Positions 39,760 through 49,720 of a DNA stretch of 64,000 nucleotides are shown piece by piece; position 1 is the stretch's first letter, and each line of letters starts with the position of its first letter. Under the pieces are notes generated by a model. The model was not told the DNA's origin. It searched no databases and saw nothing but the letters and a program-made list of their open reading frames with translations. The stretch is from the NCBI GenBank assembly GCA_022842935.1, contig JALHOP010000008.1, positions 62,001 to 126,000 on the forward strand, given 5' to 3'. This stretch comes from Myxococcota bacterium (GTDB taxonomy: Bacteria; Myxococcota; XYA12-FULL-58-9; JALHOP01). The position numbers and the translations under genes were made by a program.

Positions 39760-41216
39760 TTTTTCCTCGCGTCTGCTTCTCGCGTTAGTCCGAGTTTCTT
39801 CATCTTGCTCTGGAGAGTCGATGGCTTGAGGCCAAGCAGGGCTGCCGCGCCTCGTGAGCCATAGATCCGCCCGTCCGTAAGCTTCAACACCTGGGCGATG
39901 TGTTGGCGCTGCACGCTGGCGAGAGTGGGCACGTTCGCGTGGTCCGCAGAAGTGGACGCGCGCACGTCGAGGATGTCGGCATCGATGACCGGATCCTTGG
40001 TAACGATGGCCGCACGCTCGAGTACGGTTGCCAGCTCGCGCACGTTTCCGGGCCAACCGTAGCGGCAAAGCTTCTTCAAGCCTTCGTCGCTAATCCGTAG
40101 ACCCTGCCGACCAGTGCGCCGCTCGATATCGGAGAGCAGCGCCGCGCACAGCTGCGCGAGGTCGCGCCCGCGCTCACGAAGAGCCGGCACGTTCAGCGTG
40201 AAGGCGACGAGACGTTCGAAGAGCTCGGCATCGAAGTGGTCGACCCCAACTTCGGCTTCCAGCTGGAAGGCAGCGAGCGAGCTCGCCGCGATGAGACGGA
40301 CGTCGGGAGCCGCGTCGAGGGCGCGCACCAGGCGACGCTGAAGCGCGAGAGGCAGCGCATGGATGCTCGAGAGATAGAGCGTGCCGCCGCGCGCGAGGTC
40401 CACCCGTCCACGCGTCTCGAGGCTACCAAAGAGGTCCCGCTCACAATCGCCCTCACTCGTGCAATCGACCGCGACGAAGGGTTCTTGTGCCCTCTTGCTC
40501 CATCCGTGCACCGCGCGCGCGAGCCTGCCTTTGCCGGCGCCATCTTCGCCGCAAATGAGCACGGGTGCGTCCGCCATAGCAACCTGACGGGCGCGGGTGA
40601 CCAACCGTCGCATGGGTGAATCGTTGCTGTCGTCGTAGTCGAGCAGCGCCGTGCCAACCAGTTCGCGTTCGAGCAAGCGGACCTGTTCGCGGTCACGCTC
40701 ATGCAGCCGCGCGAGGCTCACACCGCGCTGCGCATTGACGATCGCGAGCGCGAGCACCTGCCCATAGACCTCGACGAGGTTCACGACCGCAGGCGCGTAG
40801 GCCTCACAGCGTTCGCGATCGAGGGTCATGACCCCGTAGCTCACGTTGCCGGCGCAAAGCGGCACGACCATACAGGAGTGGCCAGGCGCAAGGTCGAGCA
40901 CGCCGTCGAAGGGATCGCCGTCCCCGTGCGCGTGGTCATCTTCCGAGAAGCCCCGCGCACGTCGGGTTTCGAGCGCTTCGCGAATGGTCGGGAACGCTGC
41001 GAGGTCGAGCCGATGGCCGCGCACCGCTTCGCTGGCGAGGCGGCCGCGGGCGCAGCGCACCACCAGGTGGTGGCCCTCGAGGACGAGGATTGCCGCCAGG
41101 TCGTAAGGGGCAACCCTCTCGATCCAATCCAGGCCCCGCCGCAGGAGGTCGTCGAGATCTCCTTCGCCCCGCTCGGACGTCGTCGTTGGCTCAGGCGCAG
41201 CGTGCAGACTCGACAT
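39756..41216 (-). CDS. GAF-AAA+-Fis protein resembling sigma-54 activators but lacking key motifs
   Basis: 486 residues from ATG 41216. GAF-like N-terminal domain (about 20-165), AAA+ domain (about 195-420) and Fis-type HTH at the end (PSTLQSKMKKLGL). It belongs with sigma-54 enhancer-binding proteins: Walker A GEDGAGKGR (223-231), LRERGRDLAQL and GWPGNVRELATVLERA. However the GAFTGA loop is missing (DLFGSLETRGRVDLARGGTLYL instead, 261-282 in short pieces), and the Walker B Asp-Glu are replaced by Ser283-Ser284 (YLSSIHALP in place of FLDEIGELP). ATP hydrolysis and contact with sigma-54 are therefore unlikely. Probably a GAF-regulated DNA-binding protein; coupled to the response regulator and divergent from ahpC. 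Confidence 0.88.
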   Translation of the reverse strand: MSSLHAAPEPTTTSERGEGDLDDLLRRGLDWIERVAPYDLAAILVLEGHHLVVRCARGRLASEAVRGHRLDLAAFPTIREALETRRARGFSEDDHAHGDGDPFDGVLDLAPGHSCMVVPLCAGNVSYGVMTLDRERCEAYAPAVVNLVEVYGQVLALAIVNAQRGVSLARLHERDREQVRLLERELVGTALLDYDDSNDSPMRRLVTRARQVAMADAPVLICGEDGAGKGRLARAVHGWSKRAQEPFVAVDCTSEGDCERDLFGSLETRGRVDLARGGTLYLSSIHALPLALQRRLVRALDAAPDVRLIAASSLAAFQLEAEVGVDHFDAELFERLVAFTLNVPALRERGRDLAQLCAALLSDIERRTGRQGLRISDEGLKKLCRYGWPGNVRELATVLERAAIVTKDPVIDADILDVRASTSADHANVPTLASVQRQHIAQVLKLTDGRIYGSRGAAALLGLKPSTLQSKMKKLGLTREADARKK

Positions 41217-41280
41217 CACACCCAATTAAAGCCGTTCAGAACAAGAAATCAAGAGGTGCACCGATATGATGGTATTATTG

Positions 41281-41306
41281 CACCGAAAAATCGGTGGCGT
41301 TTTTAG
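41281..41306 (+). promoter_or_regulatory. Hairpin with T-run in the ahpC leader
   Basis: CACCGA and TCGGTG pair around an AAAA loop, followed by GCGTTTTTA, about 93 nt upstream of the ahpC start. On the plus strand this looks like a small intrinsic terminator or attenuator in the ahpC leader; it lies in the 182-nt divergent gap and could also be an operator. Confidence 0.35.
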
Positions 41307-41398
41307 GCTCTGCCCTCTTGCACCGGCCCCTTGGTGTAAGCAGTATGTGCCGCACCTTTATACCGCTCGCTGTTTCGGCGAGCCCGGAGAGACGCACG

Positions 41399-41935
41399 AT
41401 GTTGACCGTTGGTGACAAGCTGCCGAAGTTCAAAATGCTCGCGACCGTTAGCCTCGAGAAGGGCAAGGAGTTCGTGGAGATGACCGAGAAGAGCCACGAA
41501 GGCAAATGGCTCGTCCTCTTCTACTGGCCCAAAGACTTCACCTTCATCTGCCCCACCGAGATCGCGGAGTTCGGCCGCATGAACAAGGATTTCAAGGCGC
41601 GGGAAGCTCAGGTGCTCGGCGCCTCGACCGACAGCGAGTTCGTCCATTTGGCGTGGCGCAACAATCACAAGGACCTCAAAGACCTCCCCTTCCCGATGCT
41701 CGCCGACATCAAGCGCGAGCTCGCTCAGGACCTCGGCATCCTGCACAAGAGCGAGGGTGTCGCTCTGCGCGCCACGTTCATCGTCGACCCCGAGGGGACC
41801 ATCCGTTGGGTCAGCGTCAACGACCTCTCCGTGGGCCGTAACGTCAAGGAAGTGCTGCGCACCCTCGACGGCTTGCAGACCGACGAGCTCTGCCCATGCA
41901 ACTGGGAGAAGGGTCAAGCGACCCTCAACCCATGA
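41399..41935 (+). CDS. ahpC: AhpC-type peroxiredoxin
   Basis: 178 residues from ATG 41399 (GGAGAG 8 nt upstream). Peroxidatic Cys51 in the classic FTFICPTEIAEFG; the resolving Cys is in DELCPCNWEKG near the C-terminus, which carries an additional Cys. It reduces hydrogen peroxide and organic hydroperoxides. The stop overlaps the AhpD-like start by four bases (ATGA), a pairing known from actinobacteria and other lineages in which AhpD helps reduce AhpC; no AhpF is nearby. Divergent from the degenerate activator-like gene, which is a candidate regulator. Confidence 0.96.
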   Translation: MLTVGDKLPKFKMLATVSLEKGKEFVEMTEKSHEGKWLVLFYWPKDFTFICPTEIAEFGRMNKDFKAREAQVLGASTDSEFVHLAWRNNHKDLKDLPFPMLADIKRELAQDLGILHKSEGVALRATFIVDPEGTIRWVSVNDLSVGRNVKEVLRTLDGLQTDELCPCNWEKGQATLNP

Positions 41936-42453
41936 GCGGGATCGAAGCACTCCGCGACGCGCTACCTGACGCCGCAGCGGACATCCGGCTCAACCTGCAA
42001 TCGGTGCTCGACAACTCGTCGCTCAACGATGCGCAGCGCTGGATGGTCGCGATAGCGAGTGCGCTCGCGGCGCGCAACGAGCGCTTACGCGACGCGGTGC
42101 TTGCCGATGCATCCGCCAAAGTGTCCTCCGAGATCATCGAGGATGCGAAAGCGGCTGCGGCGCTCATGGCCATGAACAACGTCTACTACCGCTTCCGTCA
42201 CTTCATGGAGACGAAAGAGGTCTACAAGACGCTGCGCGCTGGTCTGCGCATGAACCGCATCGCCAGGCCTCTGTCGAACAAGATCGACTTCGAGCTCGCT
42301 TGCCTTGCGGTGAGCGCCATCAACGGTTGTGAAGCCTGCGTGCGGAGCCACGAAGAGGTGGTCATCAAGGGCGGTCTCACCGAAGAGAACGTCAACGACG
42401 CCGTGCGCATCGCGGCAACGATGCACGCCGTGGCTCAGGCCATCGAGCTGTGA
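41932..42453 (+). CDS. ahpD: AhpD-type alkylhydroperoxidase (carboxymuconolactone decarboxylase fold)
   Basis: 173 residues, all-helical. The redox motif CEACVRSH gives Cys133, Cys136 and His140, the E-x-C-x-x-C-x3-H type of AhpD active site. Helices before it include a YYRFRHFMETKEVY stretch typical of the family. AhpD reduces AhpC and has weak peroxidase activity. ATG overlaps the ahpC stop by four bases. A 12-bp hairpin follows 10 nt after the stop, shared with the convergent cyclase gene. Confidence 0.95.
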   Translation: MSGIEALRDALPDAAADIRLNLQSVLDNSSLNDAQRWMVAIASALAARNERLRDAVLADASAKVSSEIIEDAKAAAALMAMNNVYYRFRHFMETKEVYKTLRAGLRMNRIARPLSNKIDFELACLAVSAINGCEACVRSHEEVVIKGGLTEENVNDAVRIAATMHAVAQAIEL

Positions 42454-42462
42454 GGGTCGAGA

Positions 42463-42492
42463 GCTCGCGCCGCCTTCCGCGGTGGCGCGAGC
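42463..42492. terminator. 12-bp hairpin between ahpD and the cyclase gene
   Basis: GCTCGCGCCGCC (42463-42474) pairs with GGTGGCGCGAGC (42481-42492), with one wobble and a 6-nt loop, between two convergent genes. No T-tract on either side; it could serve as a bidirectional or Rho-assisted end. Confidence 0.5.
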
Positions 42493-42493
42493 G

Positions 42494-43852
42494 CTACTCC
42501 AGAGCCTTGATGGTTTCGACTGCTTCCTTCTGAAGGCAGCCGTTCTTGAACGAGTTGATGAAGCCGTCGCTTGCGAGCTCCCGAAGCTGCGGCAACGCTT
42601 CTTTGGTCGCGTGCTCGCGCACCTTCTTTACGGCGGCGAGCCGTTGACTGCAGTCAGGTGCTTCTCTGAGGTCCGCTAGAGCGGTTTGCTCTTCGTCGAT
42701 GCGGTCGGTCTCGCCCGTCTGCTCGAGAACCTCATTGGCGCGACGACGCCCCCAGTAGCCGGCCTGGCGACTACGCTCGCCCAGGGCGTCGGCCGACGCG
42801 CCGCTTGGGTAGGCAACGAGAACGTCTTGCGCGGGTTTACCTACCGACGCGAGCGCATCGACCAGGTTTTTGACGAGGCGCGGGTTGTCGCGCAGAGAGC
42901 CATCGGCAGCAAGGGCCCGTTCGTAGGCCTTGATGCCAGTCTGACGGCTCCCACGCGCGAAGGCGACATGCCCCGAAACGAGCAGCCCTTCAGCGTCGGT
43001 GGGGTCGTCAACGAGCCGCTGTTGCGCCTTGGCTTCGGCCTCGGCAACGCGACCCGCCGCGAGCAACTGCTCGGCGTCGTCGCGGATCGAGCCGCAGGAG
43101 CCCCGCGCCACCACAAAGAGCAAACCCACCGCCGCGATCGTCGCAACGACGGATGCAACCTGACGGCGCGGAAGCCTCTCGACCACGGCACGCGCCTGGG
43201 CCGTGGCCTGGATGATTGCATGGCCCCGCGGAGTAACGGCGCGGTGCAAGCCGCCGAATGGCAGCTTCTGGTCGTCGGCCTTGAAAGGAACCACGCGATA
43301 GACCGTCACGGGCTCGGGGATACCCTTAAGCTCATGGGTACCGACGCGTTCGTTCGGGACCTCGGCCTTGGTCATCGCGAGATACACAGACTCGCTGAAG
43401 TAGACCTCACCCGCCGGCGTCAGCGCCTCGATGCGGGCGGCGATGTTCACAGGCTCACCGAAGACATCGCCCTTCTCGAACCGCACCTCCCCCTGGTTCA
43501 ATGCGACGCGCACATGCATCGCGCTCTCGGGCGGACGCGCCTGGTTGTGTTCATGCAAAGCGTCTTGCACGGCCATGCCGCAGCGCACGGCATCGGTGGG
43601 CGAGGTGAACACCACCAGGAGAGCGTCGCCGATGGACTTGATTCGACGACCGCCGAAATGAGCAACGATCGGCAGCAACAGGTCGTCGTGGGCCTTGAGC
43701 ATCGCGGCGTTTTCGGCCCGCGATTGCTGAGACGTGCGGGCCGTGAAGCCCGCAATGTCCGTAAACATGATGGTGAGAGTCTGCGACCTGGCCACGGAGG
43801 GCCGATCTAGAAGATTTGCAGCTCGCCCACCAGACCCGTCGAGATCCGCCAC
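42494..43852 (-). CDS. Class III adenylate/guanylate cyclase with membrane anchor
   Basis: 452 residues from GTG 43852; GTG 43795 is equally possible and would avoid the overlap with the upstream gene. Catalytic domain (about 20-195): MFTDIAGFTART (first metal Asp), RIKSIGDALLVVF (Lys and second metal Asp) and FGEPVNIAARIEAL (Asn and Arg transition-state pair), so it should be active; the nucleotide preference is not decided here. One membrane segment (VASVVATIAAVGLLFVVA, about 231-248) follows, then a helical TPR-like region (about 260-452), which would be periplasmic if the catalytic domain is cytoplasmic. Likely a receptor-type signalling protein. Convergent with ahpD. Confidence 0.88.
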   Translation of the reverse strand: MADLDGSGGRAANLLDRPSVARSQTLTIMFTDIAGFTARTSQQSRAENAAMLKAHDDLLLPIVAHFGGRRIKSIGDALLVVFTSPTDAVRCGMAVQDALHEHNQARPPESAMHVRVALNQGEVRFEKGDVFGEPVNIAARIEALTPAGEVYFSESVYLAMTKAEVPNERVGTHELKGIPEPVTVYRVVPFKADDQKLPFGGLHRAVTPRGHAIIQATAQARAVVERLPRRQVASVVATIAAVGLLFVVARGSCGSIRDDAEQLLAAGRVAEAEAKAQQRLVDDPTDAEGLLVSGHVAFARGSRQTGIKAYERALAADGSLRDNPRLVKNLVDALASVGKPAQDVLVAYPSGASADALGERSRQAGYWGRRRANEVLEQTGETDRIDEEQTALADLREAPDCSQRLAAVKKVREHATKEALPQLRELASDGFINSFKNGCLQKEAVETIKALE

Positions 43853-44601
43853 GCATCACCGACGTACATCGGCAGGGCTTCGACGCCGATGCGGAGGGCT
43901 GCAATATCCTTGCGCTGGTAGACGGTCACGCCTGCACGCAACGACGCTCCGACTCCCACTTGCCCATCGGTGTCGTGAAAATCGCCTTCGTCGGTATCCT
44001 CGACGGATAACCGCACCGTGTCGAGAGTGCCGCCGAGACCGACACCAGCGGCCAACATGAACCGGTCAATCGGGAAAAACTGAATCTGCGGGCCGACGAA
44101 ATATGCGGTCCGTCCGCGATAACGTATTGCGTCGCGGTCCTCGCCGTCAGCAAAGAGGCTCTCGTCGTCGTTGTCGTTCACCGAGGAGGCAACGACCCGC
44201 AACAAGAGCGCAGTCCGTTCGTTGAGGAAATAACCGATGCTACCACCGAAGGCCCCCGCGACCCGCCGGTCGTCCTCGAGGTACTCGCTCGTGTAGTGGA
44301 TGCCCGCGCCCAGCTCGAAGGTGAAGCCTTCACGCGCGATGGGGTTGGTCCGCTCGCGTGTCTCGGTCGCTGCCTCGACGGCCGGCGCAGGCACCGATTT
44401 GACTTCCGTCTTCTCGACCACCGCCTCGTGCGCCTCCTTCATGTCATTGGAGAGCTGCTGCTGCTCCGTCGCGGGGGCCTCGCTCGAGCTCTCGGCGCGG
44501 ACCGCTTCGGCGTCGACATCGTTCATCAACTGCGCTTCGCCCGCGCTCGCCGTAACGCTCATGCTAAGGGCCAAAACCGCGATCGCCACTGCTGCCTTCA
44601 T
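43807..44601 (-). CDS. Outer-membrane beta-barrel-like protein
   Basis: 264 residues from ATG 44601 with GGAGGAG 9 nt upstream. Signal peptide MKAAVAIAVLALSMSVTASA, then an acidic, Ala/Glu-rich linker (25-105), then about eight amphipathic strands (FTFELGAGIHYTSEY, GGSIGYFLNERTALLLRVVA, AYFVGPQIQFFPIDRF, and so on) ending in GELQIF, a terminal Phe as in outer-membrane barrels. It probably forms a small outer-membrane barrel of the OmpA/OmpW size class; function unknown. Its 3' end overlaps the longest frame of the cyclase gene, so they may be cotranscribed. Confidence 0.8.
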   Translation of the reverse strand: MKAAVAIAVLALSMSVTASAGEAQLMNDVDAEAVRAESSSEAPATEQQQLSNDMKEAHEAVVEKTEVKSVPAPAVEAATETRERTNPIAREGFTFELGAGIHYTSEYLEDDRRVAGAFGGSIGYFLNERTALLLRVVASSVNDNDDESLFADGEDRDAIRYRGRTAYFVGPQIQFFPIDRFMLAAGVGLGGTLDTVRLSVEDTDEGDFHDTDGQVGVGASLRAGVTVYQRKDIAALRIGVEALPMYVGDAWRISTGLVGELQIF

Positions 44602-44695
44602 CGGAAACACTCCTCCGTCACGACGTCCTGGCTGCACCCGACATTCACCCACGTGACCTACATCACGCGTGCACCCTTTGGAAACGCCGCGTAAA

Positions 44696-45559
44696 ATGAC
44701 ATCCGTGCCGACCACCGCTTCGCGCCTGACCCGTTGTGAGACCTGCGCTCGCGTCTTCGACACCAGCCCCTACAACACCGGAGCCTCCTTTTCGTGTCAC
44801 TGCGGTGCCAACGTCGTGGTGCGCGACATCACAGCCCATGACAGCCCCGTCATTCGCTGCTCGTCCTGTGGTGGCTCGCGTCCCACGAAAGCTGACGCAT
44901 GCGGCTTTTGCGGCGCTTCGTTCACGTTGCGCGACAAACAACTCACGGGGCTGTGCTCGGGGTGCGGTGCTCGTGCAAGCAGCACCGACATCTACTGTCG
45001 CGCCTGCGGCGATACGTTGGTGACAGGAGAGCAAGCGGCGCACCCGGGCACCAAGAGCTGCCCGGTCTGTGACGACCATCCCGCCTTGCACCATCGTGGA
45101 CTGCAAGACGTGGCCTTGCTCGAGTGCATGCGCTGCGGCGGCGTTTGGCTCGATCGACATGCGTTCGGCGCGCTAGCGGCTCGGGCGCGCGAGCAGGCTC
45201 GACTCACGGGGGCGGCCAAATCGAAGGTCCCTAGCGGCGTGCGGCCGCAGCAAGGCCCTGCGTATCGCCGCTGCATCGAGTGCGAAACGGTCATGCAGCG
45301 CAAGAACTATGGTCGCAAGAGCGGCGTCATCATCGACATCTGCGCTCGCCACGGCATGTGGTTCGACCTTCACGAGCTCGAAGAGCTGCTGGGCTGGCTG
45401 CGAGCAGGTGGTGTCGAAGCGAAAGACCCGGCGCCTACGCAACGCACCGAGAGAGTGACAGGGGGGTTCAGCAGCGCATCGCTCGAGCCGCGGGCGGATT
45501 CACTGCTGAGCGTCGGTGACCTGCTCACCGACATCCTGCACACCTTCTTCTTTCGTTAG
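44696..45559 (+). CDS. Zinc-ribbon protein with TFIIB-type zinc-finger domains
   Basis: 287 residues from ATG 44696 (GTG 44669 is possible). Cysteine pairs fill the first two-thirds: C-x-x-C at the start (RCETCARVF), IRCSSCGGSRP, ACGFCGASF, LCSGCGARA and YCRACGDT, then two zf-TFIIB-like modules, SCPVCDDHPALHHRGLQD with CMRCGGVWLDR (about 130-170) and YRRCIECETVMQRKNYG with a CARHGMWFDLHELEEL motif (about 195-235). It therefore probably binds several zinc ions. The tail is hydrophobic (LLTDILHTFFFR). Role unknown, possibly protein or nucleic-acid binding. Divergent from the outer-membrane barrel gene with 94 nt between. Confidence 0.85.
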   Translation: MTSVPTTASRLTRCETCARVFDTSPYNTGASFSCHCGANVVVRDITAHDSPVIRCSSCGGSRPTKADACGFCGASFTLRDKQLTGLCSGCGARASSTDIYCRACGDTLVTGEQAAHPGTKSCPVCDDHPALHHRGLQDVALLECMRCGGVWLDRHAFGALAARAREQARLTGAAKSKVPSGVRPQQGPAYRRCIECETVMQRKNYGRKSGVIIDICARHGMWFDLHELEELLGWLRAGGVEAKDPAPTQRTERVTGGFSSASLEPRADSLLSVGDLLTDILHTFFFR

Positions 45560-45655
45560 CACTCCCGCCCGCGATGCGAGTGTGGTTTAGCGAGACACGA
45601 TGAGGCGCCGTCCGGTGGAGCTCCGTCGATGCACTCATCGTCAAGCTCGTACGCG

Positions 45656-46192
45656 TCAATACGGCAGGTTTAGCTGCAGCTTCGCCTCGTCACTCATCTT
45701 GTCCGGCGTCCACGGAGGCTCCCAAACCACCTCGGCTTTGGCAGAGGTCACGCCAGCAACGCTCGCGACTTTCTGCTCGACCTCGGGTGGCAGTGTTCCG
45801 GCCACGGGACAGGCAGGCGATGTCAGCGTCATGCGAATGAGCGCGCTTCCGGCATCGTCGATGACGATGTTGTAAACCAAGCCGAGCTCGTAGATGTTCA
45901 CGGGGATTTCGGGGTCGTAGATGGTCTTCAACGCCTCGACGATGCCAGCGCGCATCTCCTGCGTGCCACCGACCAACACGACCTCGTGTTTGGCAGCTGG
46001 CTCTCCTGGTGCGTGGACGCTGTCGGTGACCATGCCGACCGGCCCCCCGCGCATTGCCTCATCGTCGGCGACCGGTACGCCAAACGCGTTGCGGCGAGGC
46101 TCACCCTCGCGGCGCGGCTCGGCATCGTGGCCAACGGCGCGCGGCTCCTCCATGATCACCGGTGTCATCTGCGAAAGAAGATCATCGCTCAT
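45656..46192 (-). CDS. sufT: SufT/MIP18-family (DUF59) iron-sulfur assembly factor
   Basis: 178 residues. A variable N-terminal half (1-75, Glu/Pro-rich, no fold evident) leads to a DUF59 domain (about 78-178) with the family signature TIYDPEIPVNIYELGLVYNI and MTLTSPACPVAGTLPPEV, including the conserved Cys in SPACP. SufT-like proteins help Fe-S cluster maturation or carrier function. The ATG overlaps the sufD stop by four bases (ATGA), so it ends the rrf2-sufB-sufC-sufD-sufT operon. The N-terminal extension is longer than in most SufT. Convergent with the zinc-ribbon gene. Confidence 0.9.
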   Translation of the reverse strand: MSDDLLSQMTPVIMEEPRAVGHDAEPRREGEPRRNAFGVPVADDEAMRGGPVGMVTDSVHAPGEPAAKHEVVLVGGTQEMRAGIVEALKTIYDPEIPVNIYELGLVYNIVIDDAGSALIRMTLTSPACPVAGTLPPEVEQKVASVAGVTSAKAEVVWEPPWTPDKMSDEAKLQLNLPY

Positions 46193-47511
46193 GACACGCC
46201 TCCTGCGAGAGCACGGTTCAAGGCATCGTCGACCACGCCCGCAACAAGGGCGCGAATGGCCGGATGCGCAATGCTGTGAACAACCTCTCCGGCGAAAGCC
46301 TGCGTGAGGATTCGCTGGGCCGCGGCGCGCTCGATGCCACGGGCGCGTAGATAGAAGAGCGCCTCGTCGTCGAGCCGTCCAATGGTCGCACCGTGGCTAC
46401 ACTTCACGTCGTCGGCATAGATCTCGAGTTGCGGGCGCGTGTCGACGACGGCGCTATCCGAAAGCAAAACATTGCGGTTGCTCTGGAAGGCGGCGGTCTT
46501 CTGAGCATCCTTGCGAACAAGCACCTTGCCGTTGAAGACACCCCGCGACATGTCACCGAGGACACCCTTGTACAGCTCGTTGCTCGTGCATTGCGGCACT
46601 GCGTGATCGAGAAACGTGGTGTGATCGACGAGCTGGCGACCGCGCGCCACATAGGCACCAAAGAGCTGCGCGTCGGCGCCTTCTCCGAGCAGCGCCGAAG
46701 AGATCTCTGTCCGTGCCAAAGCGCCGCCAGCTGCCGCGGAGCAAGAGTAGAAGCGCGAGTTGCGCGCCTGCTCACAAGCGATAGTCGCGACATGGAAGGC
46801 GCTCTGTCCTTCGCGCTGAATCTTGACGTGTGCGAGACAAGCGGACTCGGCAAGGCTCGCCTCGGTCACGCTGTTGGTCAACGACACCGCGTTGCCGTCC
46901 CCCAGATAGTGCTCGACGACGGTCGCCTCCGCGTTCGCTTCGACGCGGACGAGATTGCGCAGGTTCGTCGAGACCGGCTGCACTTGGTTGCTCGCGATCG
47001 ACAGGATCTCGATGGGTTTTTCGACCCGCACACCGCGTGGCACCGCGATGAATGCACCGTCGCTCGCCATCGCGGTGTTGAGCGCCGCAAACCCGTGCCG
47101 CGAAGCGTCGACGAGCTTGCCGAATGCCATCCGCACGCGATCGCTATGCGAGCCGAGGGCCGACGCGAGATTCGTTACGACCACGCCATCAGGCAGGCCA
47201 GCGAGGCGCGAGGCTTCGGCAATATACACGCCGTCGACGAAAACCAATCGGTAGGCATCGGTGAGCCCGCCACTCTCGGCCAAGCTCGCCGCCCGCGCGG
47301 TCGCGAGACTCGTTGCCGGCGAAAACGGTACCGTGAGCAGTTGGGCTACATCGGTGTAGCGCCACGCCTCGTCACGCGTGGTGGGAAAGCCAGTGGACGC
47401 AAGAGCCGCCATCGCCGCGCGACGCTTGTCGACGAGCCACGGCACCGCGCTACCCGGAAGGCCGTTTTCACTGCCCGCGAACGCGGACGTGTAGTGCGCG
47501 ACTGCGTTCAC
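46189..47511 (-). CDS. sufD: Fe-S cluster assembly protein SufD
   Basis: 440 residues from GTG 47511, which overlaps the sufC stop (GTGA) and has AGGGAGC just upstream; the longer frame to 47535 is inside sufC. The SufB/SufD-type beta-helix is seen in the central part (about 170-400), with KTAAFQSNRNVLLSDSA and the C-terminal DDVKCSHGATIGRLDDEALF, RGIERAAAQRIL elements typical of SufD. SufD joins SufB and SufC to form the SufBC2D scaffold on which Fe-S clusters are built. Fourth gene of the suf operon; its stop overlaps sufT. Confidence 0.95.
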   Translation of the reverse strand: MNAVAHYTSAFAGSENGLPGSAVPWLVDKRRAAMAALASTGFPTTRDEAWRYTDVAQLLTVPFSPATSLATARAASLAESGGLTDAYRLVFVDGVYIAEASRLAGLPDGVVVTNLASALGSHSDRVRMAFGKLVDASRHGFAALNTAMASDGAFIAVPRGVRVEKPIEILSIASNQVQPVSTNLRNLVRVEANAEATVVEHYLGDGNAVSLTNSVTEASLAESACLAHVKIQREGQSAFHVATIACEQARNSRFYSCSAAAGGALARTEISSALLGEGADAQLFGAYVARGRQLVDHTTFLDHAVPQCTSNELYKGVLGDMSRGVFNGKVLVRKDAQKTAAFQSNRNVLLSDSAVVDTRPQLEIYADDVKCSHGATIGRLDDEALFYLRARGIERAAAQRILTQAFAGEVVHSIAHPAIRALVAGVVDDALNRALAGGVS

Positions 47512-48260
47512 GCCTGCGCTCCCTGCTGTAGCCACTCGTAGCCACGCTTTTCGAGCTCGAGTGCCAGCTCTTTTCCAGCGGTCTTTACGATCCGCCCCCC
47601 CAAGAGGACATGCGTGATGTCGGGGACCAGGTAGTCGAGTAAGCGCTGATAGTGCGTGATGACGATGAGGGCGCGATCTGGCGAGCGCAGCGCATTCACC
47701 CCGCTCGCAACGATCCGCAGAGCGTCGATATCGAGGCCGCTGTCGGTCTCGTCGAGGACCGCGAGCTTCGGGGCCAACATAGCCATCTGGAAGATCTCGT
47801 TGCGCTTGCGCTCACCACCAGAGAAGCCCTCGTTGACGGCCCGGTTGAGCATCTTCTCGTCCATGGCGACGAGCTTCATGTTCTCGCGAGCGAGCTTGAG
47901 GAAAGCACCTGCATCGAGCTCGGGCTCACCGCGGTGCTTCCTATGGGCGTTGACGGCCGAGCGCATGAAGTACGCGTTCGTCACGCCGGGGATCTCGACC
48001 GGGTACTGGAAGGACATGAACACGCCCTCGCGAGCCCGTTCTTCCGGCGCAAGCTCGAGCAACGACTTGCCGTCGAGGGTGACGCTGCCCTGCGTGACTT
48101 CGTACTCTTCGCGGCCCGCGAGGACCTTGGCGAGTGTGCTCTTTCCTGCGGCATTGGGCCCCATGATGGCGTGAACTTCGCCCGGCTTCACGGTGAGGTT
48201 CACGCCCCGGAGGATCTCTTTACCGTCTACGCGAGCGTGCAAATCCTTGATGACCAGCAT
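47508..48260 (-). CDS. sufC: Fe-S cluster assembly ATPase SufC
   Basis: 250 residues from ATG 48260 (MLVIKDLHARVDGKEIL), 2 nt after the sufB stop; the longer frame is the antisense or the sufB tail. ABC ATPase motifs: Walker A MGPNAAGKSTLAKVL, Q-loop FMSFQYPVEIPGV, signature FSGGERKRNEIFQMAML, Walker B KLAVLDETDSGLDIDAL (the LDExDSGLD form is typical of SufC) and H-loop ITHYQRLL. It powers the SufBC2D scaffold. Length fits the family exactly (about 250). Coupled to sufD by GTGA. Confidence 0.97.
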   Translation of the reverse strand: MLVIKDLHARVDGKEILRGVNLTVKPGEVHAIMGPNAAGKSTLAKVLAGREEYEVTQGSVTLDGKSLLELAPEERAREGVFMSFQYPVEIPGVTNAYFMRSAVNAHRKHRGEPELDAGAFLKLARENMKLVAMDEKMLNRAVNEGFSGGERKRNEIFQMAMLAPKLAVLDETDSGLDIDALRIVASGVNALRSPDRALIVITHYQRLLDYLVPDITHVLLGGRIVKTAGKELALELEKRGYEWLQQGAQA

Positions 48261-48262
48261 GA

Positions 48263-49716
<1,454 letters not shown>

Positions 49717-49720
<4 letters not shown>

